Of a DNA stretch of 64,000 bases, positions 48,345-59,067 are shown piece by piece. Under the pieces are notes generated by a model. That model saw nothing but the letters and a program-made list of their open reading frames with translations. It did not search any database and was not told the DNA's origin. Numbering within the stretch: position 1 is the stretch's first letter; every line of letters starts with the position of its first letter. Source of the stretch: Odobenus rosmarus divergens (taxonomy: Eukaryota > Chordata > Mammalia > Carnivora > Odobenidae); assembly GCF_000321225.1 (NCBI RefSeq), contig NW_004450287.1, positions 1,629,613 to 1,693,612 of the forward strand, in the 5' to 3' direction. The position numbers and the translations under genes were made by a program.

Positions 48345-48938
48345 CTTCAACGCGCCCCGGGCCGGGCCCTTGGGGACCGCACGGCCGGGGCCGAGGGGCA
48401 TGAAGCGCTCCTCGCTGTCCTCCTCGTCGTCGTCGCCGTCCACCACCTCGACGACCACCTCCTCGTCCTCGTCTTCCTCGTCGTCATCCTCCTCCTCCGC
48501 GCCCCCTCGGGGCTTCTCCTCCACCCGCCCGAGCCCCCTCCGCCGCCTGCTCCCGCCTTCCTCGTCCTCGTCTTCCTCGTCGTCATCCTCCTCCTCCGCG
48601 CCCCCTCGGGGCTTCTCCTCCACCCGCCCGAGCCCCCTCCGCCGCCTGCTCCCGCCTTCCTCGTCCTCGTCTTCCTCCCCCAGAAGCAGCAGCACGGGCG
48701 ACGAGGCGGCGGCGGCCCCGGCGGCCCGAGGGGGGCCGGTCCCGGCGCTGCGCGGCGGCGGCAGCGGCGGCCTCCAGCTCTCCGGGGCCGGGGCCGGGGC
48801 CGGGCCCGGGCCCGGGCCGAGGGGTGGGAGGCCGGGCAAGGTGCCTTCCCTGGCAGGCGCGGCTCCGGGCGCCTGCAACGCGGCGCCCCCCCGGCGGCTG
48901 CCCAGGCTGGAGCGCTTGGCTAGACGCCGCGCCTGCAT
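48345..48938 (-). CDS. ZNF704: ZNF704 coding exon 1 (residues 1-198)
   Basis: This is the first coding exon of a zinc-finger transcription factor of the ZNF395/SLC2A4RG family; the C2H2 finger is encoded by later exons outside the window. The ATG is at 48938-48936, with G at -3. An in-frame TGA at 48986-48984 lies 15 codons upstream, so this is the first usable in-frame start. The 198 residues comprise a basic N-terminus (MQARRLAKRS), an Ala/Pro/Gly-rich stretch (about 20-80, with a GP/AP run at 41-51), the hydrophobic patch PVLLLLG (81-87), and acidic Glu/Asp runs to about 177. The exon ends ...GALK, with donor AAG|GTGCGT at 48344-48343, phase 0, which joins exon 2 (VGSIKRE) in frame. I recognise the product from the start MQARRLAKR, the VVVEVVDGD tract and PLGPGRA. 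Oddity: residues 88-120 and 121-153 are identical 33-residue units. The 3' exon-intron junction is inferred from sequence; transcript evidence was not available. Confidence 0.93.
48460..48677 (-). repeat. exact 99-bp tandem duplication in ZNF704 exon 1
   Basis: 48460-48558 and 48559-48657 are identical at every base that I compared. A third partial copy of 20 bases (48658-48677) follows before the sequence diverges. On the coding strand each copy encodes 33 residues, from EEDEDEEGGS through RRRRGLGRVEEKPRGGAEEEDDD (given in two parts), so the frame is kept. No divergence between the copies points to a very recent duplication, a minisatellite, or an assembly error. Confidence 0.95.
48784..48828 (+). 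repeat. GGGGCC-type G-rich tract (possible G-quadruplex)
   Basis: Eight G-runs (GGGG x3, GGG x3, GGGG, GGG) are separated by one to four bases, including three GGGGCC units and GGGCCC units. It is on the strand opposite the ZNF704 coding strand (the template strand), where it corresponds to the Gly-Pro / Ala-Pro run at residues 41-51. It meets the usual sequence criterion for a G-quadruplex. Confidence 0.7.
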
Positions 48939-49450
48939 GCCTGACCGCGGGCTGCCAGCCGCCGCGCGGAGCCGGAGAGTTTGTCACCTCCTCCTTCTCC
49001 TCCTCTTCCTCCGCCGGGCGGCCGCTGTGGTCGCAGGCGCCCCGGGCGCGGGGCTGCGGGGGGCTGCGGGAGCCGCCTCCCCGGGCTTGCAGCTACCACT
49101 GGCTGCAGAGGCGCGGGCGCCGCCTTCGCTGGACCGGCCCGCAGGGACGCCGGCGGCCGGCGGCTACGGCGGGGCGGCGCGGCGNNNNNNNNNNNNNNNN
49201 NNNNNNNNNNNNNNNNNNNNNNNNNNNNNNNNNNNNNNNNNNNNCCGCTGCCGCCTCGGAGCCGCGGGCCTCGCTGCGCTCCATGCGGCCGGCGGCCGGG
49301 CCCGCGCGCGCCTCTCCCGGCCCGCTGCGCCCGCGCGGTGCTGGCCTACAGCTGCCGTCCCTCCGCGCGAGCTGTTTGTGTTGTGTGTTTTCCACCACCG
49401 CCCCCCTCTTCGCGAGCCATTCCTCACAGCTCTCCGGTCCCCCCGTTCAG
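48939..49450 (-). promoter_or_regulatory. ZNF704: presumed ZNF704 5' leader and core promoter
   Basis: This GC-rich sequence lies directly upstream of the ATG and is broken by 60 Ns. The transcription start cannot be placed from sequence. Just upstream of the gap is an ATG on the minus strand (49284-49282, followed by GAGCGCAGCGAG) that could begin an upstream ORF if it is transcribed. Its frame relative to the main ATG cannot be trusted because the gap length is unknown. Confidence 0.55.
49185..49244. other. assembly gap (60 N)
   Basis: Sixty unresolved bases sit in the most GC-rich part of the CpG island, next to GGCGGGGCGGCGCGGCG. It lies about 250 bases upstream of the ZNF704 ATG, in the presumed 5' leader or promoter. 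True length is unknown. Confidence 0.99.
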
Positions 49451-49530
49451 ACAAAACCCGGACTGGATTTATTTCCCCTACCCTCAGCCTCCGCAAATCT
49501 TCTCAGCCTTTGGCCCACACGCTGGGGCAA

Positions 49531-51130
49531 ACGCTACCCCGCAGCAGATTATTCCTCCTGCTGGGTGGACGGAAGACTTTGGTGGAAGTCGGGTTGTTGG
49601 TCAAACTCAGACTCTGAAGGAAGTAATTTTGCCCGCAAGTCATTTTCATGGTCTCTGCTGTGCATAGCGACTACTCTTGACCTAACGTGAAAACGGAGAA
49701 GGTGTATCAATCTGAGATTTGGGGCCACTTCCTAATACGAATCATCAGACTCATTTGCATTTTCGAGATACTGGTTCATGACATTGCCTGCCAATCTCTC
49801 AGTCCCTTTGACCGCACCGTTCTAGGCCCTGCCCATTGAGCTCTCTGGGCGACGTGCTAACTCTCTTAAGTCTTTCAGCTTTCCTGTCTGCATGTTTACC
49901 TTAAGTGCCGGATTATGAGGTCTACATTCCTAGAAGCTTTCAGCTCTCACCATCCAGTCCGTAGACCACTGGCACTATCGAGGCCTTTGGAGAAACAAAC
50001 TGGGGCAAGAGTTCTAGATTGCCCGAGTTTGTTATTTTTTAAAAACTAATATGAAGTAAGAGTCTGGAAATCAAGCACATAACCATATAACTAATGACAC
50101 TGTCACTTTCTGAGGATTTCTAGGTATGATAAAGAAAAGTCAGGTGCCACCGTTTGGGATTAGGATATATAGTAAGCCATACTCTCTACATACAAATCAT
50201 TCTCCAAATTCCATCTTCGTGGTTGAGGTCTGAGGAGGATCTAACTCACCAAATGCTCTGGCAGGTGCCTCCTCGAGGCCAGTGTAAAAGATGTCCTCCC
50301 CCTCAGCTTCCTTTCACTGTAATTACTGTAGGAGATTTAACATCAGGTGCCCTTTTAGACACTTGAAGGGAGCTCATTAGATGCTCACTTATAGTGTCTT
50401 CCAACTGTTGAACATTTCCACTGGGATGATGACAAAGATTCTAAAATGAACTTTTTGTTCTCCCTGAATCAGATTAGCTTCCTGATATACCTATTTCAGG
50501 TAATGACACTCTCATATAATCAGGCCCAAAATAGCGGTATCATTTTAACTCCCTTCTCTACTTTATCCCTAGAGGCAGTAGCCCACAAGTCCAATCCATT
50601 GTTCTTTCTGAAATGCCTCTTGCATCCACCCCTTCCTTTCTATTTCCAAAGTTCCTATGGTGTTTCGTGACTTCAAAAGTGAAAGTTGCTAACAGAGCTC
50701 TCTACACGCAGTTTCTCAGCCACGCAACCTCTCCTAAAACCCCGGCAGAACACCAACACCAGACTCATCTTCCCCAAACTCCATTTAGATTATAGCATTT
50801 CCTGGTTAAAATTTTCATTTGTAATTATTCTATTCAAGAATTCAGAGAGAGAAAATAGTTTGAGCATTTTAGCAGGTGGGTGTGTTTGATCCAAGCATGG
50901 AACAGCAGGGGCCAGCCAAGAAGTGAACTTACCAGTATTACTGAGTGTTTCGAAAGAATAAAAAAGGGTCACTGAAGTGGCTTCATCCCAAATGCAAGAA
51001 ATTTACCTTGGTAGTTGGGAGATGATTTTAGAGAGGCAGCAGGTTCTTTCTCTGACCAGGAAGCGTAAAGATCAGGGGCAAGGAGTTGGCTGACAGGTAA
51101 GGGCAGGGTGAGACAAGTGGGATAGAGGAG
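49531..51130. other. upstream flank of ZNF704, apparently unique
   Basis: Non-repetitive transition out of the CpG island. Contains a perfect octamer ATTTGCAT at 49753-49760. No open frame or gene recognised. Confidence 0.45.
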
Positions 51131-51134
51131 CCAG

Positions 51135-51370
51135 TGGTCTCGGGAGCCAGAGTGTCTGGGTTTGAATCATGGCTCTAGAACTTACCAGCTATATGCCTTT
51201 ACTCACCACCCCTCTGTGCCTCAGTTTCCTCATCTGTAAAATGGGGATAATAGGAGCACCTACCCAATAACAAATTTCTTTTGTAGGATAATGAGTTAAT
51301 GTGTGCAATCATCTTAGAAGAGTACCTAGCACAAGGAAGGTCTATATAAAAGCTCATTATATTAAATATA
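51135..51370 (+). mobile_element. MIR, near full length
   Basis: TGTCTGGGTTTGAATCATGG, TGTGCCTCAGTTTCCTCATC, TGTAAAATGGGGATAATAGG, AGAGTACCTAGCACAAGGAA. Very clear. Confidence 0.9.
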
Positions 51371-52220
51371 TTGATAGCAGTCTATAAACACAAAGGCTTG
51401 GGTGACTCTCAAAGTAACAGGGTAGCTCTCTTTTTAGTAAACTCAGAGCTGTCAAAAACTTGCAAGAACAATGCTTTTAAAGCAGGACTACATCTTACCA
51501 AGGGGCTATGGTCAGGCCAAGGATAAACCTTTTTATGTCTGAAATTGCCATAGATGAAAGAAAGTAAATGTTTTCCTGAGAACTGAGCAGAAAAACAGAG
51601 TTAAGTGAGCTAGTGGTTGTATTTGTGGATTAGTAGAAGAGGTACTAATTTACACCATTGTACTTTCTTTCAAAACTGCTATATACGCTTTGAGATCAGC
51701 TTGTTCTTTCTCTCAGGGTACCTCCACAGAGCTCGCACACACCCATTCCCCGGGCCCACTGGGCCCGAGGGAATGACCTCTGAATGGGAGAAAAAGATTG
51801 GCCTTAATATTGAGATCGTTAAGTGCAGGCTAATGTCGCAAAAGCAATTTGCCTCAATCTAGGCTTTGAGGGATGAGAAGGATCTAGATGGGCATGGAAA
51901 GCAGCGTTGTGCAGGGCACTGAAGACCAACCTCATGAAATAAGAGGACATTTAATGGGAAATAAAATCAAATTACCTAATTCATCAGGAATCAAGAACTA
52001 TCTCATGATGTGAGCTCATGGTGCCCTGTGCTCGTGGACTCAGAAGTCAAAAAATATCTCACGGTGCCAAGCAAATGGGGAGGAGTCATTGCTGCTTTGT
52101 CCCCCATGTTCCCTAAACATAACACATTTTACTTCCCAAAACTAGGAACGCTTCCCACTAAGGATGAGGCATGTCTCTCGGTCATAGGATAAGGAAGACA
52201 CCTTCCAGACTGTCTGATTT
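51371..52220. other. upstream flank, unassigned
   Basis: No family or gene recognised. Confidence 0.4.
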
Positions 52221-52224
52221 AACA

Positions 52225-52440
52225 CATCATCAGATGAAACATTCCATCATTCTTTCAATATGCCAAGTGCCAGGCTCTGTTCTGGGCATTGGTATGCAAC
52301 AGTGAACAAAATAACCCTCAGTGGGGAGGGAAGTAGACAATAACCAAAGAAAACAAATGAATTACATGGTTTCACAGATCCAATAATGTTATAGAGAAAA
52401 ATAAAGCAGAGGAGGGGATAAAGAGTGCTAGAAGTTTAAC
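52225..52440 (+). repeat. interspersed repeat fragment
   Basis: TATGCCAAGTGCCAGGCTCT, AACAGTGAACAAAATAACCC and GAAAAATAAAGCAGAGGAGG. Same unresolved family as the pieces near 450 and 17055. Confidence 0.55.
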
Positions 52441-52580
52441 ATAAATAAATATTTAATTTCTTATTTTTATTAATTGATAATTATTACATATAATTATAAT
52501 TATCCATAATTATATTTATTATGATTTATTTTATGTATTGAATATATAATATTTCATATATATTGAACATAAATAAGTGT
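52441..52580. repeat. AT-rich low-complexity block
   Basis: About 140 bases with very few G or C, containing overlapping ATTATAATTA-type self-complementary words. Confidence 0.85.
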
Positions 52581-53445
52581 ATTAAAGCAAACATAAGAAT
52601 AATATGGAGAAAAATGTAAAATTCGAATGAGAACGTGCAGCAGTGACTGTGTCAAGCATTACATTGAACTCCATCTTCTTAACCTTGGATAGGATTCATT
52701 CTCTGGGAGAATCTGGAGTGCAAACAGTGTGAGAAACACTGATGAGGAAGACTGAGAATGGGCTTTGCAGTAAGAACCACTCCCTAACCACAGAACAACT
52801 TCGCTGCCTCGTGCCTCATTTCTTATTATTCTTAAACCTTTGCATTCTGAGCCCCAAAGATACCCAGAGCATTTTTTTAAAAACATGTATCTGAGAAACT
52901 ACAGCCAAAAAAAAAAAAAAAAAAAAAAATCAGGCTCAGTTTGACGTTCTGTTCAATTTTTAAAAATTCAGTCTTCAGAGAAACAATAATCATGATCCCC
53001 AAATCAAATTTGGCTATCCAATGAGGCATAGCCATAACCATGGCAGAAATACAACAGACTTTTACTCATCAGCAGTAGCTCTTTCATAGCTTCGTCAACT
53101 TTCAACTATTGGATTCCTTGCGAATGGTAGCTCCTTCTAAAAGTTATTTTAAAACTAAAAGTAAAACTTTGCCCTTTAAACAGTTTATAAAAGTAAGATT
53201 AGGTTAGTTTTTCCACACTTCTGGGAAACTTAAAAATGATTTCAGATGATGACTGTCATCCCACCATATGAAAAATAGATTAAGGCTAAGAGAATCACTC
53301 ATTTATTACAACCTTCAGGCTGAAAGCCTGCATAAGTCAAGCATAAACCTCCACCCAGATAAATGTTTCTTCCATGAGCAATTAAGTTAAGCCCTCTTTA
53401 ATAACACAATGTACTTTCGACGTGGTTCTTTAAAATACCTCTCAG
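52581..53445. other. upstream flank with A-run
   Basis: Pure A run at 52907-52929 (23 bases) may be the tail of an unrecognised retroposed fragment. The rest is unassigned. Confidence 0.45.
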
Positions 53446-53455
53446 AGTCTTGAAT

Positions 53456-53649
53456 TTTTTTTTAAGATTTTATTTATTTATTTGACAGAGAGAGACACAG
53501 CGAGAGAGGGAACACAAGCAGGGGGAGTGGGAGAGGGAGAAGCAGGCTCCCCGCTGAGCAGGGAGCCCGATGCAGGGCTCCATCCCAGGGCCCTGGATCA
53601 TGACCTGAGCCGAAGGCAGATGCTTAACAACTGAGCCACCCAGGCTCCC
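53456..53649 (-). mobile_element. Can-SINE
   Basis: TTTTTTTTAAGATTTTATTT, GACAGAGAGAGACACAGCGA, GGGGGAGTGGGAGAGGGAG, GAGCAGGGAGCCCGATGC, TGAGCCACCCAGGC. Target duplication GAGTCTTGAAT at 53445-53455 and 53650-53660. Confidence 0.94.
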
Positions 53650-53784
53650 GAGTCTTGAATCTTTTTTAAGCAAGTATAAAAATGATAGAATAACTGTCTT
53701 TTTAAATGTAATATATATTTGCTATTTTGGGGTGTATGTAGTATATGTGTGTGTGATCTCATATATTGTCATCTCATATTGGCA

Positions 53785-53970
53785 CTTTAAAGCAATGGAC
53801 AGAGTACTGGACTGGTGTCCCAGAGGCTTGAGTTCAAATCCTATTCTGGGGATTCCTAGCCATGGGAAACTAGTTAAGTCCCCTAATCTCTGCAGGGTTC
53901 ACAACTCTTAAGATGAATGAACTGTACTCTTTCAGGTCTTCTGACTCTTGAGTTCCATGATGTGATATTA
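53785..53970 (+). mobile_element. MIR fragment
   Basis: AGAGTACTGGACTGGTGTCC, TTGAGTTCAAATCCTATTCT, TAGTTAAGTCCCCTAATCTC. Confidence 0.7.
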
Positions 53971-54945
53971 ACCTGAAGTCTGCTTTATGATTAAGCCAAA
54001 TGCCCATTATTAAAATCCACAAATGGAGTCTAATATATATGCCTACAAAGGTATGTACATATGTTTATTTTTACATGTATGTATGTATGTATTTCTGTTT
54101 ATTTATAGACATCTCTTCAAAGCTATTTTGAGATGCTGTATCTTAGGACCACAATTTCTGTTTCTATCAACATCACCCTTAATTTCAGGGGCCATCCCTG
54201 CTTTTCTGGGAATGCAAAAATTATGAAATTATGCATATACTTGATACCATCTTATTTTACTAGCTCTCTCCTTGGTAATAAGATGCCCTAATGGCTATAA
54301 ACCAAGTAGTTGCTCTTTTATGTTATTCGTATTAGTATCCCTTTCTACAAAGTGAGGATTGCTTTAGTCTAAATGCATATTTACTTCCTACTAATGATAT
54401 TTTCATTCCTCTGAAACTTTTCTCTCATCTTTTTTTTTCCTATAGTTGTTTTTTTTTTTTCATCCAGGCCCCTTCTGGTACAAGTAACTGAAATCCTAGT
54501 CACCCTAAAGAAAAAAGGTGGGGGAAGGGAGTTATCAGCCCAGGTAACTCAACCGCAGATGAGCCTGAGCCTGGGGAAAATTAGATCACGGGCTTACATG
54601 ATGTGAGGTCCTGTCTTTCTGTCTCTATTTTTCTCTGAGTGTGGGTCATTTGTTTCATTATCTGGTCAACTAGAACCGGGTCTATCGGCAGCTCTGGCCA
54701 CATACCTGTCAAACTTGTGACCATAGGCAGGGAAGCTCTTTGCCATCTGCAGCGGTTTGGGAAATCCCAGTGAAGGACTCTTTTTGAGCCTGTATCTGTG
54801 GCCAAGGGTGGAGTGTTGTGACTGGAGGCCTTCACCAAACCACCAGGAGAGAGGGAAAAAAGGATGGTTACTGAACTGGGCAGAAAAAAACCATAAAAGG
54901 CCATCATGTGTTAATAAATATAAACAATACTATCTAAAATCTGAA
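53971..54945. other. upstream flank, unassigned
   Basis: Contains a T-rich run at about 54450-54461 and a short (ATGT)n at 54076-54090. The 108-codon open frame at 54581-54907 (minus) is unrecognised. Confidence 0.4.
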
Positions 54946-54949
54946 ACAT

Positions 54950-56040
54950 AGAAACAATTAGAAGGAAAAAAAATCACATCTAATCTCCCTACCCAAAGAC
55001 AACTCTGTTATTGTTTTAATACATTTATTTTAACTTTTTTTCTATGTATCATTTTTTTTTGTTTCATATTGTTTTTCCACCTGGTTTTATAATATGAGCT
55101 TTTCTCTCACACATTGCAGTATAACTTGCAGATGGATTATGAGCTAGTAGGAAAAAAACAAATCATGAAGATATTACAAGAAAATGTGCATAAATATTTT
55201 TATGATCTCTGGGGAATGACAGGCATTTTAAAAAAAGATGTCAAGTCAGAGCCATAGCAAAAAGTAGATAAATTTGACCACAAAAAAACATTTAAACTTT
55301 ATGACAAAGGCACTATTAAAAAGTTTTAAAATAAGTGAAAGATGATTAGAAAACATTTTTAATATAAAACCAGGAATTAATATATACCAACTAATTCCAT
55401 ATTATTAAAACAATTAGATATACTATTCACCTATCGGACAGGTAAAAATGTTAAAGCTTTGATAACATGCAGTGTTACTGAGAGTGTGGAGAAATAGATA
55501 CTCGTGTATACTGTTGCAATATTGATCAGAATTCTAAAATATACTTGTCATTTGAAGTCAGCAATCCACTTCTTGCTATGTATCCTGAAGAAACAGTGGT
55601 ATATGAGCACAAAAGAGCACAGAGAGACTTGTTGCAGCACTGGTTTTAATAGCAAAATGTTGAAAACAACGTAAAAATTCAGCCATAGGAGAATTGTTTT
55701 AAAAAGAAGGCTTTGACAGTATGTGAACCACTATGCAGCAGCTAAAAAGAGGGAGGGAAGTCATTGTGTCTTATAAGGGCAGAGGCTCAAATTTCGAAGT
55801 GAAAAGGGCAGGTTATAAAATAATACTTAAACGTGATCTCATTTGTGTGTAAAGCACAACCACATGAAGTATGCTATCTACTCTTACACAGTGTGATTTC
55901 AGATGGAAAATGGATAGATGGACATGAAAGTGTCTGAAGGATACTTTCCAACCTCTAGGAGGTGAACTGGATGGAGGGAAGAGGCAAAGGGAGTCTCCCA
56001 CTTTCTGTATTTTTGACTTAAACGTATTCAAATGACTTGA
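54950..56040 (+). mobile_element. old L1 3' part, sense
   Basis: ACCTATCGGACAGGTAAAAA, GAGAGTGTGGAGAAATAGAT, AATCCACTTCTTGCTATGTA and GATGGAAAATGGATAGATGG are L1 3' landmarks. Diverged. Confidence 0.55.
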
Positions 56041-56086
56041 AAATGTATTCGAATATCACATAGTTCACTTTCAAATAATGAGTAAA

Positions 56087-56131
56087 AGCATAATTTTTTA
56101 TAGCATAATTTTCTTTATAGCATAATTTTTA
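56087..56131 (+). repeat. short tandem repeat, unit about TATAGCATAATTTT
   Basis: Three imperfect copies of AGCATAATTTT in 45 bases. Confidence 0.7.
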
Positions 56132-56149
56132 CCAGAGAATTTTCTGTCA

Positions 56150-56955
56150 AGCCACTGTGCCATGATTTCACCACGTCTTGGTATTTGAGATAGGGTGCCA
56201 TCAACATTCGTACAGAAAGTATTATGTATCTTTTGGGTTCTTTAGAATCAGAGCGAGAAGTGGAATTAGTGGTCAGAGAGTGTGCGCATTTTCTTGCTAC
56301 ATTTTACTAGATGACTTTCTGAAAGAGTTGCTGTGAGTCCCATTCTGACAACCATGGGAAAGTGGCTGGTTTCCTGCGCCGGCCCTTGCTTTGATCCCCT
56401 ATCACACACCTTCCGTCTTTCCCTCTTTGCTACTTTGGTAAATGTCCCATCAACCCTCATTTTGTTTTAATTTATTTCTTTGATCATTAACAAAGTATTT
56501 CCCCGTGTGTTCAAGTTTTGTTTCCCCTTCTGTGAATTCTTTTCTTATCCTTTGCCCATATGCCTGCAAGAGTCTGGATATTCCTTCCCACTTGGATGGA
56601 CTCTCTATATTAAACATCCTATTGTCATATTTTTTGCAAATACTTCTCTAGTATTTTTGCAAATATTTGTCGTATTTTTTGCAAATGTTTCTCTGAATTT
56701 CTTTGTGTTATCTTCCCCAAAGCTTTAGATTTATTCATGGGCTCTTCTTTCCCTTTCTTTGCTGATTTTATTTACAAATTCTTATCACTGTTCCCCCCCA
56801 AATTTTGTACTAATAGCCTCTGCTAGACTTCATCCCTTATCATTTTCCTTCAAGTTGTGTTTTCTTTTTAAAATTTTTTTGCAGCAAAGCTTCATTTTAA
56901 TTTTGTTTATATGCTTCTCCAACACAATCATTTCCTTATACTAGAGGATGTGCTA
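56150..56955 (-). mobile_element. old L1, antisense
   Basis: AGAAGTGGAATTAGTGGTCA and TCCTTTGCCCATATGCCTGC are the complement of L1 3' landmarks. A local triplication of the word TTTTTGCAAAT lies at about 56626-56690. Confidence 0.5.
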
Positions 56956-56973
56956 TTGCTGGGATGAATTCTT

Positions 56974-57170
56974 TTTTTTTTTAAAAGATTTTATTTATTT
57001 ATTTGAGAGAGAGAGAATGAGACATAGAGAGCACAAGAGGGAAGAGGGTCAGAGGGAGAAGCAGACTCCCTGCTGAGCAGGAAGCCCGATGTAGGACTCG
57101 ATCCCAGGACTCCAGGATCATGACCTGAGCCGAAGGCAGTCGCTTAACCAGCTGAGCCACCCAGGCGCCC
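56974..57170 (-). mobile_element. Can-SINE with perfect 14-bp target duplication
   Basis: TGGGATGAATTCTT at 56960-56973 and 57171-57184. The body is close to the copy at 32158 (GAATGAGACATAGAGAGCAC). Confidence 0.95.
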
Positions 57171-57184
57171 TGGGATGAATTCTT

Positions 57185-57456
57185 AAAACTAAATTTTCAG
57201 ATTTGATTATCGTTTACTTAGCTATTGATTACATGACTTCCTGTCTGTACTTTAATTAAAAACTCTTGCTTAATCTTTCCTCTTAATTGAAATATTCCTA
57301 AGTTTAAATCAGCATCATCACTACCATAATATCTCTAAGAAAAATGTTTTTCAAAATATTAAATCCTACCCCTTTGACATTTTTAACACTAACACAAGTG
57401 TAAGCACACTAATATTTCATCTGCTAGCGCATTCGGCAACAACGGAAGTGGTCTCT
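57185..57456. other. upstream flank, unassigned
   Basis: AT-rich, nothing recognised. Confidence 0.4.
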
Positions 57457-57615
57457 GCCTGCACTGTACAATATGGCAGCCACTAGCCACGGGTACCGAT
57501 GGAGCACTTGCACTGTGGCTAGTACGAATGAGGAACTCGATTTTAATTGTATTTAATCTTAATTAAGTTTAATAACTACATGTAGCTAGTGGCTATGTTA
57601 TTGGACAGTGCAGGC
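57457..57615. mobile_element. small DNA transposon with inverted ends
   Basis: The left end GCCTGCACTGTACAATATGG and the complement of the right end GCCTGCACTGTCCAATAACA match over most of their length. The matching continues into GCCACTAGC / CCACTAGC. An AT-rich centre (TTTAATTGTATTTAATC) separates them. This is the structure of a short non-autonomous (MITE-like) element. Confidence 0.7.
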
Positions 57616-57622
57616 TCAGACC

Positions 57623-57770
57623 GTTTTCTTTTTTGAGAGAGAGAACAAGCGGGGGTGGGGCAGACGGAGATGGAGAAGCAGGCTTCTCGCTGAGCAGGGA
57701 GCCTGATGGGGGGCTGCATCCCAGGACCCCAGGATCATGACCTGAGCCAAGGCAGACACTTAACCGCCTG
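57623..57770 (-). mobile_element. Can-SINE, truncated head
   Basis: GAGAGAGAGAACAAGCGGGG, GCTGAGCAGGGAGCCTGATG, CATGACCTGAGCCAAGGCAG, then breaks off before the usual GAGCCACCCAGG. Flanked by GCAGGCTCAGACC at 57610-57622 and 57771-57783. The truncation therefore arose at or before insertion, since the target duplication abuts it. Confidence 0.9.
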
Positions 57771-57783
57771 GCAGGCTCAGACC

Positions 57784-59067
57784 TTTTAAGAGTTGTTTTC
57801 TACTCACATTCATTTTTAGGTGAACGGGCCTGAGCTAATTAAGGACACGGAAATCAAACTCATGATACTTTGCTGCAAATCCAAAATCAATACTATGTTT
57901 TCTCATCTACCTACCTAATTTCAAAAACCTAATATCTTTGAATCATTAGCTTTTATTTAACAATTCTCATTTACTACCTTCATTGGGCTTCCAATTAAGC
58001 TATTTTCAGGTTTGAGGGTGGTGAGATGTCAAAATCTCCTAATCCATCCCCTCTGCCTCCAGTACTATTTTTATCTACACCATTTTAGCTCCAATGTTTG
58101 TTATTTTATTCTCAAATTATTCCAGTGGGAGAAGGACCTGAATTAACCCCAGCAACCTGTAGTAAGAGTCTTGAAAGCTGTAAAATATAATGAGACCTCA
58201 GCACATGCTGATATAAATGCCCCTGGGATTTCGTAAACGCTAATTGTAAATTTCTTTGTTGTTGTTATTGTTAAGTCTGTTAATGGGGGGGGGAATGAGA
58301 GACAGAATTTTGTAAAGTGTCTAAAAATTCCTCAGTGCTCACCACATCGTATGAGGGAATAGAATTTTCCCTAAACCGTTGTAGGTGTGAGGACTGTCCA
58401 TCTGGCCCACACGCACGGATGGAGGAGGGAGAGCAGGGGGTGCGGATTTGCAGCCTCGTGGTCTTCCGCGTCTTTCACTATGGATACAGAGGTTACTTGC
58501 AGTTTTTTTTCTCATCTCTGTAGAAGCAATGGTGGAGCTGCCTGGTCCACCACCTCCTATTTATAAACCCCACTATCCCCACGCCCCTGGTAGCGCCATC
58601 TGTTTACCTAGTCACAGCCACTCCTGACGCTTGATGTCTTGCTTCCTTTTGCCACATGGCAGGCAAAGCTGACTTCCAAGACTGTTGGCCTAACCTGAAA
58701 TTTCAAACAAAACCTGGTGCAAATACTGTTGTTTCTTGCTCCTTTCCTGAAGTTGAGAGGAGGGAAGAGAAAAAAACTGAAGAGGAACAGAAAAGGAAGG
58801 AGACGAAAGAGGAGGAGACAAGAAAGGTGAGCCACAAGGAAATATAAAAATAGTCTTGGCTCTTTGGTGATTTACTGTTTATATATAAGAATCCACACAT
58901 AAAAGATTTTCTGCTTAGCCAAAGCATGTCCTTCAGAAATTTAGGGGATCCTCCCCCTTCCCCCTTATTCAATTTTCAGTGAAGAGAAAAAAAGTGGCTA
59001 GTTGTGATCTTGGATATAAAAATAATGATCTTTACTATTTTTTTTCTAAATCTTCCCCAGTACGTTT
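57784..59067. other. upstream flank, unassigned
   Basis: No repeat family recognised. Short purine-rich block at 58755-58825 (GAGGAGGGAAGAG, GAAAGAGGAGGAGAC). Confidence 0.4.

Larger units (their letters stand above)
47960..49530. promoter_or_regulatory. CpG island over ZNF704 promoter and exon 1
   Basis: CG dinucleotides become dense from about 47960 and fade by about 49530, against a CpG-poor, AT-rich background on both sides. The island covers exon 1, the start of intron 1 and the presumed promoter. No convincing TATA box is visible on the minus strand. GGGGGCGG (Sp1/KLF-type) occurs within the sequence at about 49405-49398 read on the minus strand. The transcription start probably lies between 49000 and 49450 (inference). 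The island includes an assembly gap. Confidence 0.9.

Noticed and set aside
48583..48987. Minus-strand open frame starting upstream of the ZNF704 ATG and overlapping it in another frame
   Set aside because: Its first codon at 48987 is GTG, not ATG, so it is not a credible eukaryotic uORF.
48370..49617. Very long plus-strand open frame (about 415 codons) with poly-serine runs across the CpG island
   Set aside because: It is the antisense of the Glu/Asp codons of ZNF704 exon 1, made open by GC-rich composition, and it runs through the N gap. The minus frame has a family match and consistent splice phases.
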